A stretch of DNA of 64,000 bases from Molossus alvarezi (Eukaryota; Chordata; Mammalia; Chiroptera; Molossidae). The position numbers and the translations under genes are program-made. Shown here piece by piece: positions 41,996 to 52,000 of the stretch (within the stretch, counting starts at the first letter, position 1; each line of letters begins with the position of its first letter). The notes beneath the pieces were generated by a model. That model worked only from the letters and a program-made list of their open reading frames with translations. It did no database searches and was not told where the DNA came from. The stretch spans positions 32,644,986-32,708,985 of the forward strand of contig CM073905.1 of assembly GCA_037176705.1 (NCBI GenBank), given 5' to 3'.

Positions 41996-42213
41996 CAGAG
42001 ACCGCACGGAGCTCCCTCGCCCCTTCCATCACGTGAAGATACAGCAGGAAGACTTCCACCCACAACCCAGGAAGCGGGCCCTCCGCAGACAGCGCATCTG
42101 CCAGCGCCTTGGTCTTGGGCTTCCAGCCTCCAGCACCAGGAGAGACCTTTCCTGGTGCCCGTGAGCCACCCAGACGCCGTGTCCCATTAGAGCCACCAGA
42201 GCGGGCTGAGACC
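41996..42213 (+). mobile_element. MST/MLT1-type LTR, right part
   Basis: GGAGCTCCCTCGCCCCTTCC, ATCACGTGAAGATACAGC, GAAGCGGGCCCTCCGCAGAC, CGCCTTGGTCTTGGGCTTCC, AGCCTCCAGCACC, ending GCGGGCTGAGACC. Continues the left part in correct order. Confidence 0.82.
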
Positions 42214-42341
42214 CGAGTTCACCACCTTTAATGGATCACTTTAGCCCGTCACGTAGGTCCTCTGAGCTGTAGTGTCCTTGACTGCAATAGAATGGGAATC
42301 CCAAAGGCTACTCTGCCTGCCCTTGCTATCAAAATCGCATG

Positions 42342-42588
42342 AGCCCTGGCCGGTTTGGCTCAGCGGTTAGAGCATCGGCCCACGGACCAGAGAGACCCAG
42401 GTTCGGTTCCCGCTAAGGGCACAAACCTCAGCTGCAGTTTGTCCCCAGCCCCGGTTGGAGTCGTGTGGGTGGCAGCCACTCAATGTGTCTCTCTCACATC
42501 GATGTTTCTCTCTCGCTCTTCCTCCCTCTCTCCCTCCTGCTCTATCTGAAGATCAATGCAAAAATGTCCCTGGGTGAGGATTAAAAAA
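42342..42588 (+). mobile_element. VES SINE (GGTTTGGCTCAG type)
   Basis: Full copy: GCCCTGGCCGGTTTGGCTC, B box GGTTCGGTTCCC, CACATCGATGTTTCTC, ATGTCCCTGGGTGAGG, short A tail. No obvious target duplication. Confidence 0.93.
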
Positions 42589-42904
42589 GAGACACTGCCA
42601 GGGGACCCATGGCAGTCTTGGCTTCCGGGCTGCTGAGAATGGACCGTACCTCTCCGCATGACCTCAGCTGCACCCGAGCAGGTACTGAGACGAGGAGAGA
42701 TGGAACCCGCTGGGGCTGCAGCTGGGACACGTGGGAAGGAGGTACACCTATCTGTAAACGGGGTAGAAGCTGTGCAGGGAAACCGGAGGGGCGCAGATCG
42801 GGGGCAGGGGGGAAGAAATGGAAGAAGGTGTCAGGAGTAAGGAAGGGGTGCCTTCGCAAGCGTGCCCCCTGGCATCGGGATCCTTGGCAAGCGCTGCGCT
42901 TTTG
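42589..42904. other. Unique sequence
   Basis: GC-rich, nothing recognised. Confidence 0.35.
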
Positions 42905-43090
42905 AGGTTCGAGTTTGTTTATTCTTGGCAAAATGCAACCGCCTGTTTCTCAGAGAAAAGTCTTTAAAAGGCTTATAAAATCGACTCAAAAGGCTTTCTG
43001 GACATCAAATAGCTCATAAAAAAGAACATTTTTGATGAGTTAAGTGTAAATGAATCAGAAACATACGGATTCCATTTTGCCTAATCTGCC
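42905..43090. other. Candidate conserved noncoding block
   Basis: AT-rich unique block: GTTTGTTTATTCTTGGC, TTTAAAAGGCTTATAAAATCG, CATCAAATAGCTCATAAAAAAG, TGATGAGTTAAGTGTAAATG. MEF2/CDX-like A/T cores. Not part of any repeat I know. Confidence 0.25.
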
Positions 43091-43434
43091 CGTGGGCTCA
43101 GAAACGAAGGGGACAACGGCCCGACGTCACATTCTGCAGGGGCTCTACGGATCCCCAAACCTGCGGGAGCCCTCGGATCGCGTATGCACTGGGTCCTGCC
43201 CTCCTGTGCGTCGGTCCCCAAGGAAGGACCCCCTGGGGGAGCCCTGCCGAGTGACGGGGGGGACGGAAGAGATAACCTTGGCACATTTACTATGGCCAGG
43301 ACCTTAGTGCTTCTCGGCTGTCATCTACGGAGCCCGACACGACAGCGACGCACTTTATGTCACCCGAGGGACGGGAGAGAGCAGAGGGTGGTGACACCAA
43401 GAGAACAAGGTGCTCATCCCAGCGCCCCCAAGGA
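43091..43434. other. Unique sequence
   Basis: GC-rich, nothing recognised. Confidence 0.35.
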
Positions 43435-43590
43435 CCGGCTGTGTTATCCTGGCCAAGTTCAAGTAACACCCCAGGCCTCAGTTTCCCCGTCTGTGAAATG
43501 GAACCTCTCAGTCGACGTGGGCAAGGGTGACATTTGTAAATGGTTGTAAAATATCTCATCCAGCGCCAGGCACCTAAGTCTTCAGTCAAG
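43435..43590 (+). mobile_element. MIR SINE
   Basis: Sense: GTGTTATCCTGGCCAAGTTC, CAGGCCTCAGTTTCCCCG, TCTGTGAAATGGAACC, then CCAGCGCCAGGCACCTAAG. Confidence 0.78.
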
Positions 43591-43594
43591 AGTG

Positions 43595-43740
43595 GCCGTT
43601 ATCATGAGACACAAACCCTGTGACAGGCGCTGATCATTTCCCCATTTCACCGTCAGAGAAACGGAGTCCGGGAATAACTCAGAGACCCAGCTCCGGGCCC
43701 ACGTCGGTTGGAGTAACAGACCCGTGATTTCCACTCCGTC
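43595..43740 (-). mobile_element. MIR SINE
   Basis: Antisense: TTTCCCCATTTCACCGTCAG, AGAAACGGAGTCCGGGAATAAC, TCAGAGACCCAGCTCCG. It forms an inverted pair with the MIR just before it. Confidence 0.65.
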
Positions 43741-44595
43741 TGACCCCACAGCCACAGGCCTGGGGGCTCCTCTCCACTCCTTTCCCCAGGCTCCCCCCAG
43801 AGACTGGAACTGATTTCCCGGCCAGCTGGGTGTAGGAGCCTCACCCCGCCCGTCCCAGTGGCTGGAGGTGAGCTCCGAGGGGCCCTTCCTGCAGGATTTC
43901 AGGGACTTTCCCATGCCAAGATGAAGCCAGCTCCACACCCTCCGTCAGAGGTGTTGAGAGATCTCCCCGACTCCAAAGCCGTGTGTTCTTGGTGTGACGG
44001 GTTAATGGAATTACGGGGAAAACTCCAAAGCGGGAAGGGAGGAAGGCAGATTTGGATGCATGCTGCATTTTCTGTTCACTGTTTCCCTGACTGATGCTGG
44101 ATAATGTCGCCGTGAAAATACATACAGCAACATCTCAAAGAGAGGAAAAAAGAGTCGAAGTGCATGTAGATTGGCCAGGTGGATCATACTTGGCGTGTTG
44201 GGTGTGTTTTTACACATGGTTTTATCAAAGGGGGTAATTACAGCTTACAGTATGGAAAATAGTACATATTGTTTCCATATGAGAGATAAAGAGAGAGTGT
44301 TATAAGTGATTAAAAGGACTTCAGGGTGTGGAATGTTCTTGTAATGAGAACGGCTCATGTCCTAGAATGGGAGTGTTTTGGAGCAAGCACCGCAGAAGTC
44401 TTTCTAGTATTCTCTACATGGACGGCTTCCAAACTCCTTTGCGAGTTGGGCCAGACTCAAGACGTTCAGTAGAGTTGCTTGAGCAGACTTCCTTCATTTC
44501 CTGACTCTCTTTTGATCTATGAGTGATCTGGGCAGGTCTTCGCCTTGGGTTCCTTCACCCATGGACCCCACAACAAAACAGCTGAAGAGGTCAAG
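43741..44595. other. Unique sequence, no recognised feature
   Basis: Nothing recognised. Confidence 0.4.
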
Positions 44596-44599
44596 AAAG

Positions 44600-45430
44600 C
44601 CTAGAGCCCAACGACAAAAAGACAAATGACCCCCTTAAACAATGCACGAGGGTCTTGAGTAGACGTTTCTCCAAAGAAGATGTGCAGACAGATGCTCAGC
44701 ATCATTAGTCATGAGGAAAAGGCAAGTCAAAACCACAACGAGGTACCACTTTGCACCCGCCAGGATGGTGCTGATCAAGAAAATGAAAATGGACGAGGGC
44801 TGGCGAGGATGTGGAAGAGTTGGAACCCTTGTACGTCGCTGGTGGGAATGTTAAAAGGTAGAAATAACCCAGGTGTCCATCAGCAGATGGGAGGATCGAC
44901 AGAATGTGGTCTATTCACACCATGGACTATTATGCAGCCATATAAAGGAATGAAGCCCTGACAGACGCTACAACACATATGCACCTTGAAAATATGATGC
45001 TAAGGGAAAGAAGCCAGACACAAACGGTCATCCATTACAGAATTCCATGTATATAAATGGTCCAGAATAGGCAAATCCATAGAGACAATGAACAAATTGG
45101 TGACTGTCAGGGGCTGGGGGTCAGGGGTGGAGTGTGAGGAGGGTGGGTGGGAGGAGGATGGTAATGTGGAGAAACTGCTTGATGGGAATGGGGTTTCTCT
45201 TTGGGGCAATAAGTCTGTTTTGGAAGTACATGGGTACTGGTTGTACAACACTGTGATAAGTGCATCACACCCTTTAAAATGGTTAATTTAATATATGTAA
45301 ATCAAATCAACATCCTGTACACCTTAAACTTATAGTACAGTGTGTCAATTATATCACAATAAAACTAGGGAAAAAATTTAAATGGTTAACTTTATGTTAT
45401 GTGAATTTCACCCCAGTAAAAAAATAAAGG
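44600..45430 (+). mobile_element. L1M 3' fragment with internal deletion
   Basis: Sense ORF2 end and 3' UTR: CAAAACCACAACGAGGTACC, GGCGAGGATGTGGAAGAG, GCTGGTGGGAATGTTAAAAG, then a jump of roughly 150-200 bp of normal L1 sequence to AACCCAGGTGTCCATCAGC, GACTATTATGCAGCC, GGTCCAGAATAGGC, TGTCAGGGGCTGGGGG, GGTTTCTCTTTGGGGC, and the ATATCACAATAAAACTAGGG end. Coding frame destroyed. Confidence 0.88.
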
Positions 45431-45514
45431 AAAATAGAGACTGGAATCCATTTTCCTGCCCTCCACCTGCCAGGCAGGACCAAGAATACTTGATTTGTAT
45501 TAAAAGATCTTGGC

Positions 45515-45797
45515 CCTGCCCTGGCCTGTTTGGCTCAGTGGTTAGAGTGTCGGCCTGCAGTCCAGAGAGACCTGGGTTCGGTTCCTGCTGGGTTCGGTTC
45601 CTGCTAAGGGCACATATCTCGGTTGCAGTTTGTCCCTGGCCCTGGTCAGGTTGTGCAGGTGGCAACCACTTGATGTGTCCCTTTCACATCGATGTTTCTC
45701 TCTCTCTCTCCCCGTCCCACTCTATCTGAACAAAGAATGGAAAACAATGTCCTCGAGTGAGGATTAAAAAAATAATAATAAAAATAAATAAATAAAT
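45515..45797 (+). mobile_element. VES SINE, first of a same-site pair
   Basis: GGTTTGGCTCAG type with CCTGCCCTGGCCTGTTTGGC head. A 16-bp segment containing the B box (GGGTTCGGTTCCTGCT) is tandemly duplicated at 45574-45589 and 45590-45605. Target duplication AAAGATCTTGGC at 45503-45514 and 45798-45809. Confidence 0.96.
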
Positions 45798-45809
45798 AAA
45801 GATCTTGGC

Positions 45810-46075
45810 ACTGGCCAGTTTGGCTCAGCAGTTAGAGTGTCGGCCTGTGGACCTAAGGGTCATGGATTCGAGTCCCAGTCAAGGGCACGTGCCTGGGTTG
45901 CAGGTTTGATCCCTGGCCCTGGCTGAGGTCGTGCAGGAGGCAACTAGTCAATGTGTCTCTCTCACATCAATGATTCTCTCTCTCTCCCCCCTCCCTCCCT
46001 TCCATTCTGTGTAAAAATCAATAAAAAATATATATATATCATCGGGTGAGGATTAACCAAGATAATAAATGAATA
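45810..46075 (+). mobile_element. VES SINE, second of a same-site pair
   Basis: ACTGGCCAGTTTGGCTCAGC head, ATTCGAGTCCCAGTCAAGGG, GGTTTGATCCCTGG, ATCAATGATTCTCTC, ATATATCATCGGGTGAGG tail. Flanked by AAAGATCTTGGC at 45798-45809 and 46076-46087, the same target used by its neighbour. Confidence 0.96.
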
Positions 46076-46087
46076 AAAGATCTTGGC

Positions 46088-46425
46088 CTCCAGCTCAGTG
46101 TCAGCAGCTGCGGGCTCCCCACAGCTGGCCTCCGGGAACACAGCTGGGTGGTCCAATGGCGAGGACCCGAACTGGTGTGCTCCATGGAAAGGTTTTCACA
46201 CGGTGCGGCTGTCCGAGACCTGGATCTTCACAAACCTTTTTCCCTTCAAACTTTACCTTCCTCATCCTCTAAGAAAATGGTTCTGGCAGAAAGAGCCAGC
46301 CATCCAGGTCTCTGTCGGTCTTGGCTGCTGAGTGACCCGGCTTGATGGATAAGGAAATGAACATCCATTCAGAACCTTGAGTCCTTATAGCTGGGAGGTG
46401 ACCTGCCTCCGTGCTGTGGTAATTG
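46088..46425. other. Unique sequence
   Basis: Nothing recognised. Confidence 0.35.
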
Positions 46426-46429
46426 ATAT

Positions 46430-46580
46430 AGACGCACATCTTTCTCTGCTCCGTACTCACTCTGAGCCACTGGGCAAGTCATTACCTCAGTTTTCTCCTC
46501 TGTAAGGTGGGGGTAACTATACCTGGAGATGTTGTCATGAAGTTCAATAGTGTTTATATAGGAGTCACTCAAATAATATT
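46430..46580 (+). mobile_element. MIR SINE
   Basis: Sense: TGAGCCACTGGGCAAGTCATT, ACCTCAGTTTTCTCCTCTG, TAAGGTGGGGGTAAC, GTTGTCATGAAGTTCAATAG. Confidence 0.75.
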
Positions 46581-46641
46581 TATTTCTTTTCTTTTCCCAC
46601 TGTCCTGGCCTGGTCTGGGAGGTTTAAAATGAGGTTAATGA

Positions 46642-46843
46642 GCCCTGCAGTTGTGGCTCAGTGGTTGAGCACTGACCCATGCACCGAGAGGTCGGTGGTT
46701 CGATTCCCGGTCAGGGCACAATCCCCAGTAGGGGAGATGCGGGAGGCCAATCGATGTTCTCTCTCATCGATGTCGCTATCTCTCTCTCTCCCTCTCCCTT
46801 CCACTCTCTTTCTCTCTCTAATATCAATAAAGAAAAAATAAAT
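46642..46843 (+). mobile_element. VES SINE, internally deleted
   Basis: GTTGTGGCTCAGTGGTTGAGC, GGTTCGATTCCCGG, then GGGCACA joins directly to ATCCCCAG: the usual TGCCCAGGTTGTGGGCCCG segment is missing. Exact 16-bp target duplication AAAATGAGGTTAATGA at 46626-46641 and 46844-46859. Confidence 0.96.
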
Positions 46844-46889
46844 AAAATGAGGTTAATGATGCCCAAGAGGGAATAAGACAATCTCACTC

Positions 46890-47575
46890 CAGACAAGTTA
46901 GACAATGTAAATAAACTAAAAGATGTAAGGATATAATCGTCACCCATAACCTCAACATCTAGGCAAAACTGACCAATGCTATTTTGGTACATGTCCTCTG
47001 AAACTTGTTATTTCCTATCTGTTCATATAAATATATAAATCTACATCTACAAGAGGAGGATCATAGAACACATCCGTGAAACTAGCTTTTTATTTTATTT
47101 TATATTTTATTGTGTACGTATTAGTACAGCATAAACATCTTTCTGCCAGTCCACTTAGAGGTACACAGTGTCTGGGATATAGTAGGTGATCAACAAATAT
47201 TTGTAGAAGGAAGGAATAAAGGAAACAAGGAAGGAAGGAGAAAGGGAAGGAGGGAGATAGAGACTAGGAAAAACAGAAAGGAGGGAGGGGGAGGGAGGGA
47301 AGAAAAAAATTAATTTTTAATCAGCTGTTTAGTCTCCCAGTGCATCAATACAGCTTACTTTCTGAACCAATCTCCTACCGTTACTGTTCAAGTTGCTCCC
47401 AGTTTTTACTGCCATCAACAATCTGGAGTGACCTCTCTGTCCTCACACCTCCACGCACTTCTCCAGTTGCATCCTCAGAATAAACCCCAGAAGCGGAATT
47501 TCTGGGCCAAACGGTTTGCACATTTTGAAGGAACTTGCCTTCCACAAAGATGGATGACTGCCCTCGATCAGCTGG
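46890..47575 (-). mobile_element. Old L1 (L1ME/HAL1-like), antisense
   Basis: ATCGTCACCCATAACCTCAAC, TTTTGGTACATGTCC, then ORF2-end sequence GTTGCTCCCAGTTTTTACTGC, CCCCAGAAGCGGAATTTCTGG, GGCCAAACGGTTTGCACAT. Interrupted at about 47145-47315 by an L2-like end with a purine tail. Confidence 0.65.
47145..47315 (+). mobile_element. L2 3' end with purine-rich tail
   Basis: CAGTGTCTGGGATATAGTAGG, TGATCAACAAATATTTGTAG, then GAAGGAAGGAATAAAGG and more than 100 bp of GGAAG/GGGAGG purine sequence to 47312, followed by an A run. Confidence 0.65.
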
Positions 47576-47626
47576 GTTTCCCTCCCGCACGTGAGTAAAA
47601 TATCACTTTAAAAAAGACATAGCACA

Positions 47627-47876
47627 GCCCTGGACAGTTTGGCTCAGCAGTTAGAGCATCGGTCCGTGGACCAGAGAGACCCGGGTCGGTTCCCGCTAAG
47701 GGCATGTACCTCGGTTGCAGTTTGTCCCCGGCCCCGGTTGGGGTTGTGTGGGTGACAACCAGTCGGTGTGTCTCTCTTGCATCTATGTTTCTCTCTCTCT
47801 CTTCCTCTCTCTCTCCCTCCCACTCTATCTGAAGATAAATGCAAAAATGTCCTCGGGTGAGGGTTAAAAAAAAAAA
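47627..47876 (+). mobile_element. VES SINE (GGTTTGGCTCAG type)
   Basis: Full copy: GCCCTGGACAGTTTGGCTC, GGGTCGGTTCCCGC, CGGTTGCAGTTTGTCCCC, GTCCTCGGGTGAGGG and an A tail. No clear target duplication. Confidence 0.93.
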
Positions 47877-48262
47877 CGTACAACAGACACCGACCAATAC
47901 GGATCATGAAATGTCATCTGATCTCACTGAGCCCTGCGAGCATCATCTCCTATCTGGAAGCTGGAAAACGTATCCTTCCGAACCTCCCTGTTCTTGAGGA
48001 TTTCAGAGTGAACCATCTGAGACTTCAAGACATGAGATCAGTTGACCGGAGACCGTCTTTCCCATTTCTGGTGTCGGCGTTTCTGAAGGGCTGGCCCCAG
48101 GTGACACATTTCCTTCTCTGCGAAATTAAGAAGTGTAAAAAGATTCCCGGCACCAACTGCCAGCCCCCGTCATAAGCCACTGGTTTTAATATTGGTTTGG
48201 CAGCTCCAATAATAATTTCTTTTTTTGAAGTACGAGACGTGGAAGCCAACTTCAGAACGCGC
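47877..48262. other. Unique sequence
   Basis: Nothing recognised; leads into the 12-bp array. Confidence 0.35.
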
Positions 48263-48349
48263 CCACGAACCTGGCCATGAACCCAGCTATGAACTTGGCC
48301 ATGAACCCGGCCATGAACCCAGCTATGAACTTGGCCATGAACCTGGCCC
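48263..48349. repeat. 12-bp minisatellite with 36-bp higher order
   Basis: Seven 12-bp units of the form CYAYGAACYYRG. Three variants alternate in fixed order (CCATGAACCCGG, CCATGAACCCAG, CTATGAACTTGG), so the true period is 36 bp. Because 12 is a multiple of 3, every frame stays open and gives repetitive peptides such as GHEPGHEPSYEL. Confidence 0.95.
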
Positions 48350-48550
48350 AAGCTACCTTCTTTCAAGCAAGACCCCTGTCCACTTTGTCTCTCCTTCTCC
48401 CACAAGCAAAACCTCAAGATGCCCAAACTAATATAAAAGAAAAGCCTAAATATGAGGCATGCTCTATACAGATACATTAGGGCTCGATAATACTAGTAGA
48501 GAAATGGGCTTGGTTAGTGGTGTCCTTTCAAACCTTTCTACGTAGGGGAA
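48350..48550. other. Unique sequence
   Basis: Nothing recognised. Confidence 0.3.
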
Positions 48551-48554
48551 ATAC

Positions 48555-48690
48555 GACCTGTGCCAGTTCACAGACGAGGAAACAGAGGTCCAGAGTGGAG
48601 CAGTGTCTTTGGCCCTGGTCACATTGTGGTCCGCTGCAGAATCGGAGCTGGAGTCAGGACTTCTCGTGTTGGGTCCATGTCCTACGGAGG
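48555..48690 (-). mobile_element. MIR SINE
   Basis: Antisense: CAGTTCACAGACGAGGAAACAG, AGGTCCAGAGTGGAGCAG, TTTGGCCCTGGTCACATTG, GCTGGAGTCAGGACTTC. Confidence 0.75.
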
Positions 48691-50380
48691 GATGGACTCT
48701 CCTACAATAAACCTGTGCTTCACGCGTTCCGTTCGACCTGACCCTTTCCCTTAGCAGCGGGGAGTCGGGACAGCAGAAAACCAACACGTCCATTTGCCAG
48801 GGAAGCACCTGGAGATGCTGGAGCTGAACGGAAAAGATGGATTTTCTGCCATTTTCTTGACCCAGGGAGCTGCATAGAGACAACACTCTTCCTTTGCCTT
48901 TTGGAATTTTTTATTTTTTTTTTTCAGATCGTTTCCCCATTCCAGCCACAGACCCAGCAGACAGGAGTGTGTGGCGGGGGGACGTGGTCCCCCCGGCTCC
49001 AGGGGAGCGTCTGCTTCCCCCTCCTTGGCACTGCCCCGGAACTCGGCCTCATCGCACGCCTGGTGGCCCGGCGATGTGGCGTGGGAGCAAAGACGCCCCT
49101 CGAATCCCTGCTCCTCTGGGGAAGGGGGGCTCCTCAACCTTAGCCTTATCGGCAGGGTTCCACGGGTGCTGGAGGGGAGCGGGGTCAGGGGACACAGTCT
49201 GAGGACTGTGAAGTGCCTACACGGGACAAGTCCCCGTGGAGAGACCTAAACACTCAGCGTAAATAACAGCAATCTCCTTCTTCCTGCAGCAGGATAAAGG
49301 ACAGAAAACCAGAGTCAGGCCAGCCAGGGGCTGCATTCTCAGGCAGGTTTCCAGAGGTGGCCCTTCAGATCCCCTGGCCCTTTGGGTGGTCATTTTCCTG
49401 CAGCAGGTTCCCCTTGTCCCCCATTAATTGGCTCATCTGCCCACACAGTTACCTGATGTTGATCATTGACCCTGGAGAGGCCGGGAGCGGAACAGAACTC
49501 GGGCTTTGTTATCCAATGTACCCTTAACCAACGTGGGCGCCCGGGAGGCCGGCTGCCTGTTACCCTCTCTGCCCTTCCCCAGACACCCCAGCCTAACCCT
49601 CCGCGCCGCCAGCTGACCAGCAGGGAACTGCACACTCCCAGGAACGAGCGCAACTCCGCTGTGGTCCCTCCGCACAGCGGAGAGGAATTCCGGGAGCCCG
49701 ACTTCACCCGGACCCGGGGCAGTGTGTGTGCCAGGGGCGGGCCGGGAGATGCCCGGGGAGTCTGAGTAGTTCTCACTGTACAGAGCAGAGCAGAGCGGAC
49801 TTTCTGCACCCCTTTGACAATCCAGGATGGCTCACTGTCCCCCGGGACGGTCATGTCAAGTTCAACGTCAAGACTGAGGGAATGGGGTGTAACAGGAACA
49901 TCCACCGGCCTGGACATTCAGATAAGGGCTCCATCTGGACATGATATGAGTGGGATTTCGGCTACTGGGGGGCTATTAGAACTCAGAGCTCCGACCACCC
50001 CACGCTGGAGCTGGGCTGTACCAGGGGTCACGCTCAGAGCCCTGCAGGACTTCCACGCCACCGGCCACGTGCCGTCACTGCAGCCACCCGGCCTCGGACC
50101 GACGCTCGCCTCCCCACTGCGGACGCCACCAGTGACCAGGACTTCCCTCCGGACGCTTGCTCTCTATCTTCTATGGCCCAAGCTCCCCTCTCTGTGTGTA
50201 CCCTGCGTGTGACTCTGTGGGCTTATTGGGGAGTCTCCCTGATACACCTGGCGTTGCAGAAAGACACAAACCCATGTGAGTGACTCCTCTTGGGGACGAG
50301 CCCTTGCTCACGACACCCATCTTTCTTCAGAGATCTGTTGTGTATGGTGTCCCAGATTCGGGGTACCTGGCAGCCACAGG
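48691..50380. other. GC-rich unique sequence, no recognised feature
   Basis: About 1.7 kb. Locally CpG-rich at 49020-49100 and 49590-49760 but I would not call an island by eye. Open frames up to 175 codons on both strands overlap and show no domain. Confidence 0.4.
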
Positions 50381-50384
50381 AAAT

Positions 50385-50520
50385 ATGAGTGGGCCAGGTT
50401 CCATGACCTCGATTTCAGTCTCATTTTAGAGATGAAGAAACTGAAGTTTAGGGGCACTCGGGAACTTGGCCCGTTTCGCGGGAACCCCGCCGCAGGGCCA
50501 GAATTCAGCCAGGTAGCCCG
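50385..50520 (-). mobile_element. MIR SINE
   Basis: Antisense: CAGTCTCATTTTAGAGATGAAG, AAACTGAAGTTTAGGGG, CAGGGCCAGAATTCAGCC. Confidence 0.65.
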
Positions 50521-51399
50521 AAAGCCCAGCCCGTCTCCCGAGAGCTGGGGCCCTTCTGTATTCAGAAGCTCTTGAGAATATTCACAGAAGAAAGGTCAGA
50601 GCAGAACCACACGCAAACGAGGGTGCAACCTAATGTTTACGGGCAACAAATTAACGCGCGGAACCCCGCCCCGGGAGCAACAGAGCGATGTCATTGTGCT
50701 ATTGGCGAAGTAATGAAAGGATTTATGGTAAAAATACAAAGATGTGCATGTACGCTTCTCAACAAGGGACGTGTTCCAAGTACAGGACGTAAATTTCGAG
50801 TTGTGTGACAAATGTCACCTCCTTTCAATGCCATGGAGACATTTCCGTGTGCAGATGTGCAACCACTTGAGGATCGCCTCAAACATCTGAATTTGCAACC
50901 TTTCGTGAACATGAGGCTGAGGGGAAATAGCACCTCGAGTGTCTAGTTTAAGCGAAGCCTTACTGGACAAGAAGCAAGCAGGGAGAAGGACAGGCATCTG
51001 GGCTCACCAGCCCCCCGTCTACTGGGGAGACCCGTGGGTACCACAGAGCAGAGACAATGCAGGATGCTGTGATGGGAAAACGCTGTGCTGGGTAATCACC
51101 GAGGAGAGACGACAGCAAACCAGAGGAAGAGGCAGCTCCCAGCCCAGAAAGCCACCCAGCAGCCTCGGGAAGCTGACTCGACAGCCTAGATGAGCCCCGA
51201 GCCCCGGTGCCCTGCGGCTGGATGCCCCCATCACCCGAGGCCATGACAAGTCACAGGACTCAGAGGAGAGACCTTTGCGAAGGCCAGCCCTGACACTCCT
51301 GCAGCCCAGCGACTCAGCGGCCATCCTGCCAAGAAACAGTCTTCCTCCCTAAGAACCGAGACCCCCGTGCGCCCCAACACACCCCACGTCAACAGAGTC
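50521..51399. other. Unique sequence, no recognised feature
   Basis: Contains a small AT-rich patch (AAGTAATGAAAGGATTTATGG, 50709-50729) in otherwise GC-balanced DNA. No gene. Confidence 0.4.
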
Positions 51400-51710
51400 A
51401 GAACATATTAGAGAGAAGCTTTGCTCCCCAGAGCCCCTGGTCTCAGCAAAGCCAACTAATTCAGATTTAACCTCCCTCTTAATAGCCGCGTTGCTGAGCC
51501 TCCTAATTAATGACACATGTTTCCTTCAGCTGTCACCCTGAATAAATGTTTACAAAGCTATTAACGTACTGTATTTGTAAACCGGGACCGCTCGGCTTTG
51601 GGGAGTCATGTGGTCTGCATTTTCTCCTCAAAGATGGAAAAGGCTTAGCAATAATAAATACATTGTTTTGCAGGGATGGGAGCAAGGCGTTGCCTGGAAA
51701 AAAAAAATTT
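51400..51710. other. Candidate conserved noncoding block
   Basis: Repeat-free, AT-rich, with clustered homeobox cores (CCTCCTAATTAATGACAC, GCTATTAACGTAC), forkhead-like cores (AATGTTTACAAAG, ATTTGTAAACCGG) and GCAATAATAAATAC. The strongest enhancer-like composition in the window. Confidence 0.35.
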
Positions 51711-51859
51711 ATTGCGAGCTTCCTGAGACAGCGTGGCTGTGTGTACGTGAGGAATCGGAGCTTTGCCTGAGTTCAGAAGAGCCGCAAGGGGCCGGGTTCA
51801 GCCCAGGTGGGGGCTTGGACGGGGGAGCTCGAGGGGCAGGAAAATAAAACACTGGCTTG

Positions 51860-52000
51860 AGATCTGGAGTCCTGGGCTCTGGTCCCAGCCCCTTCGCGCT
51901 CCAGCTTTGTGATATTCGGCAAGTCGCTTTTCCTCTTAGGAACTCGGTTTTTCCATCTGGAAAATGGGAGATTGGATCTCCAAGAATTTTCCATCTTTGA
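51860..52000 (+). mobile_element. MIR SINE
   Basis: Sense: GGGCTCTGGTCCCAGCCCC, TTGTGATATTCGGCAAGTCG, AACTCGGTTTTTCCATCTGG, AAAATGGGAGATTGG. Confidence 0.75.

Noticed and set aside
48025..48477. Repetitive peptide frames over the 12-bp minisatellite
   Set aside because: The 12-bp period keeps frames open by arithmetic. No flanking domain or splice support.
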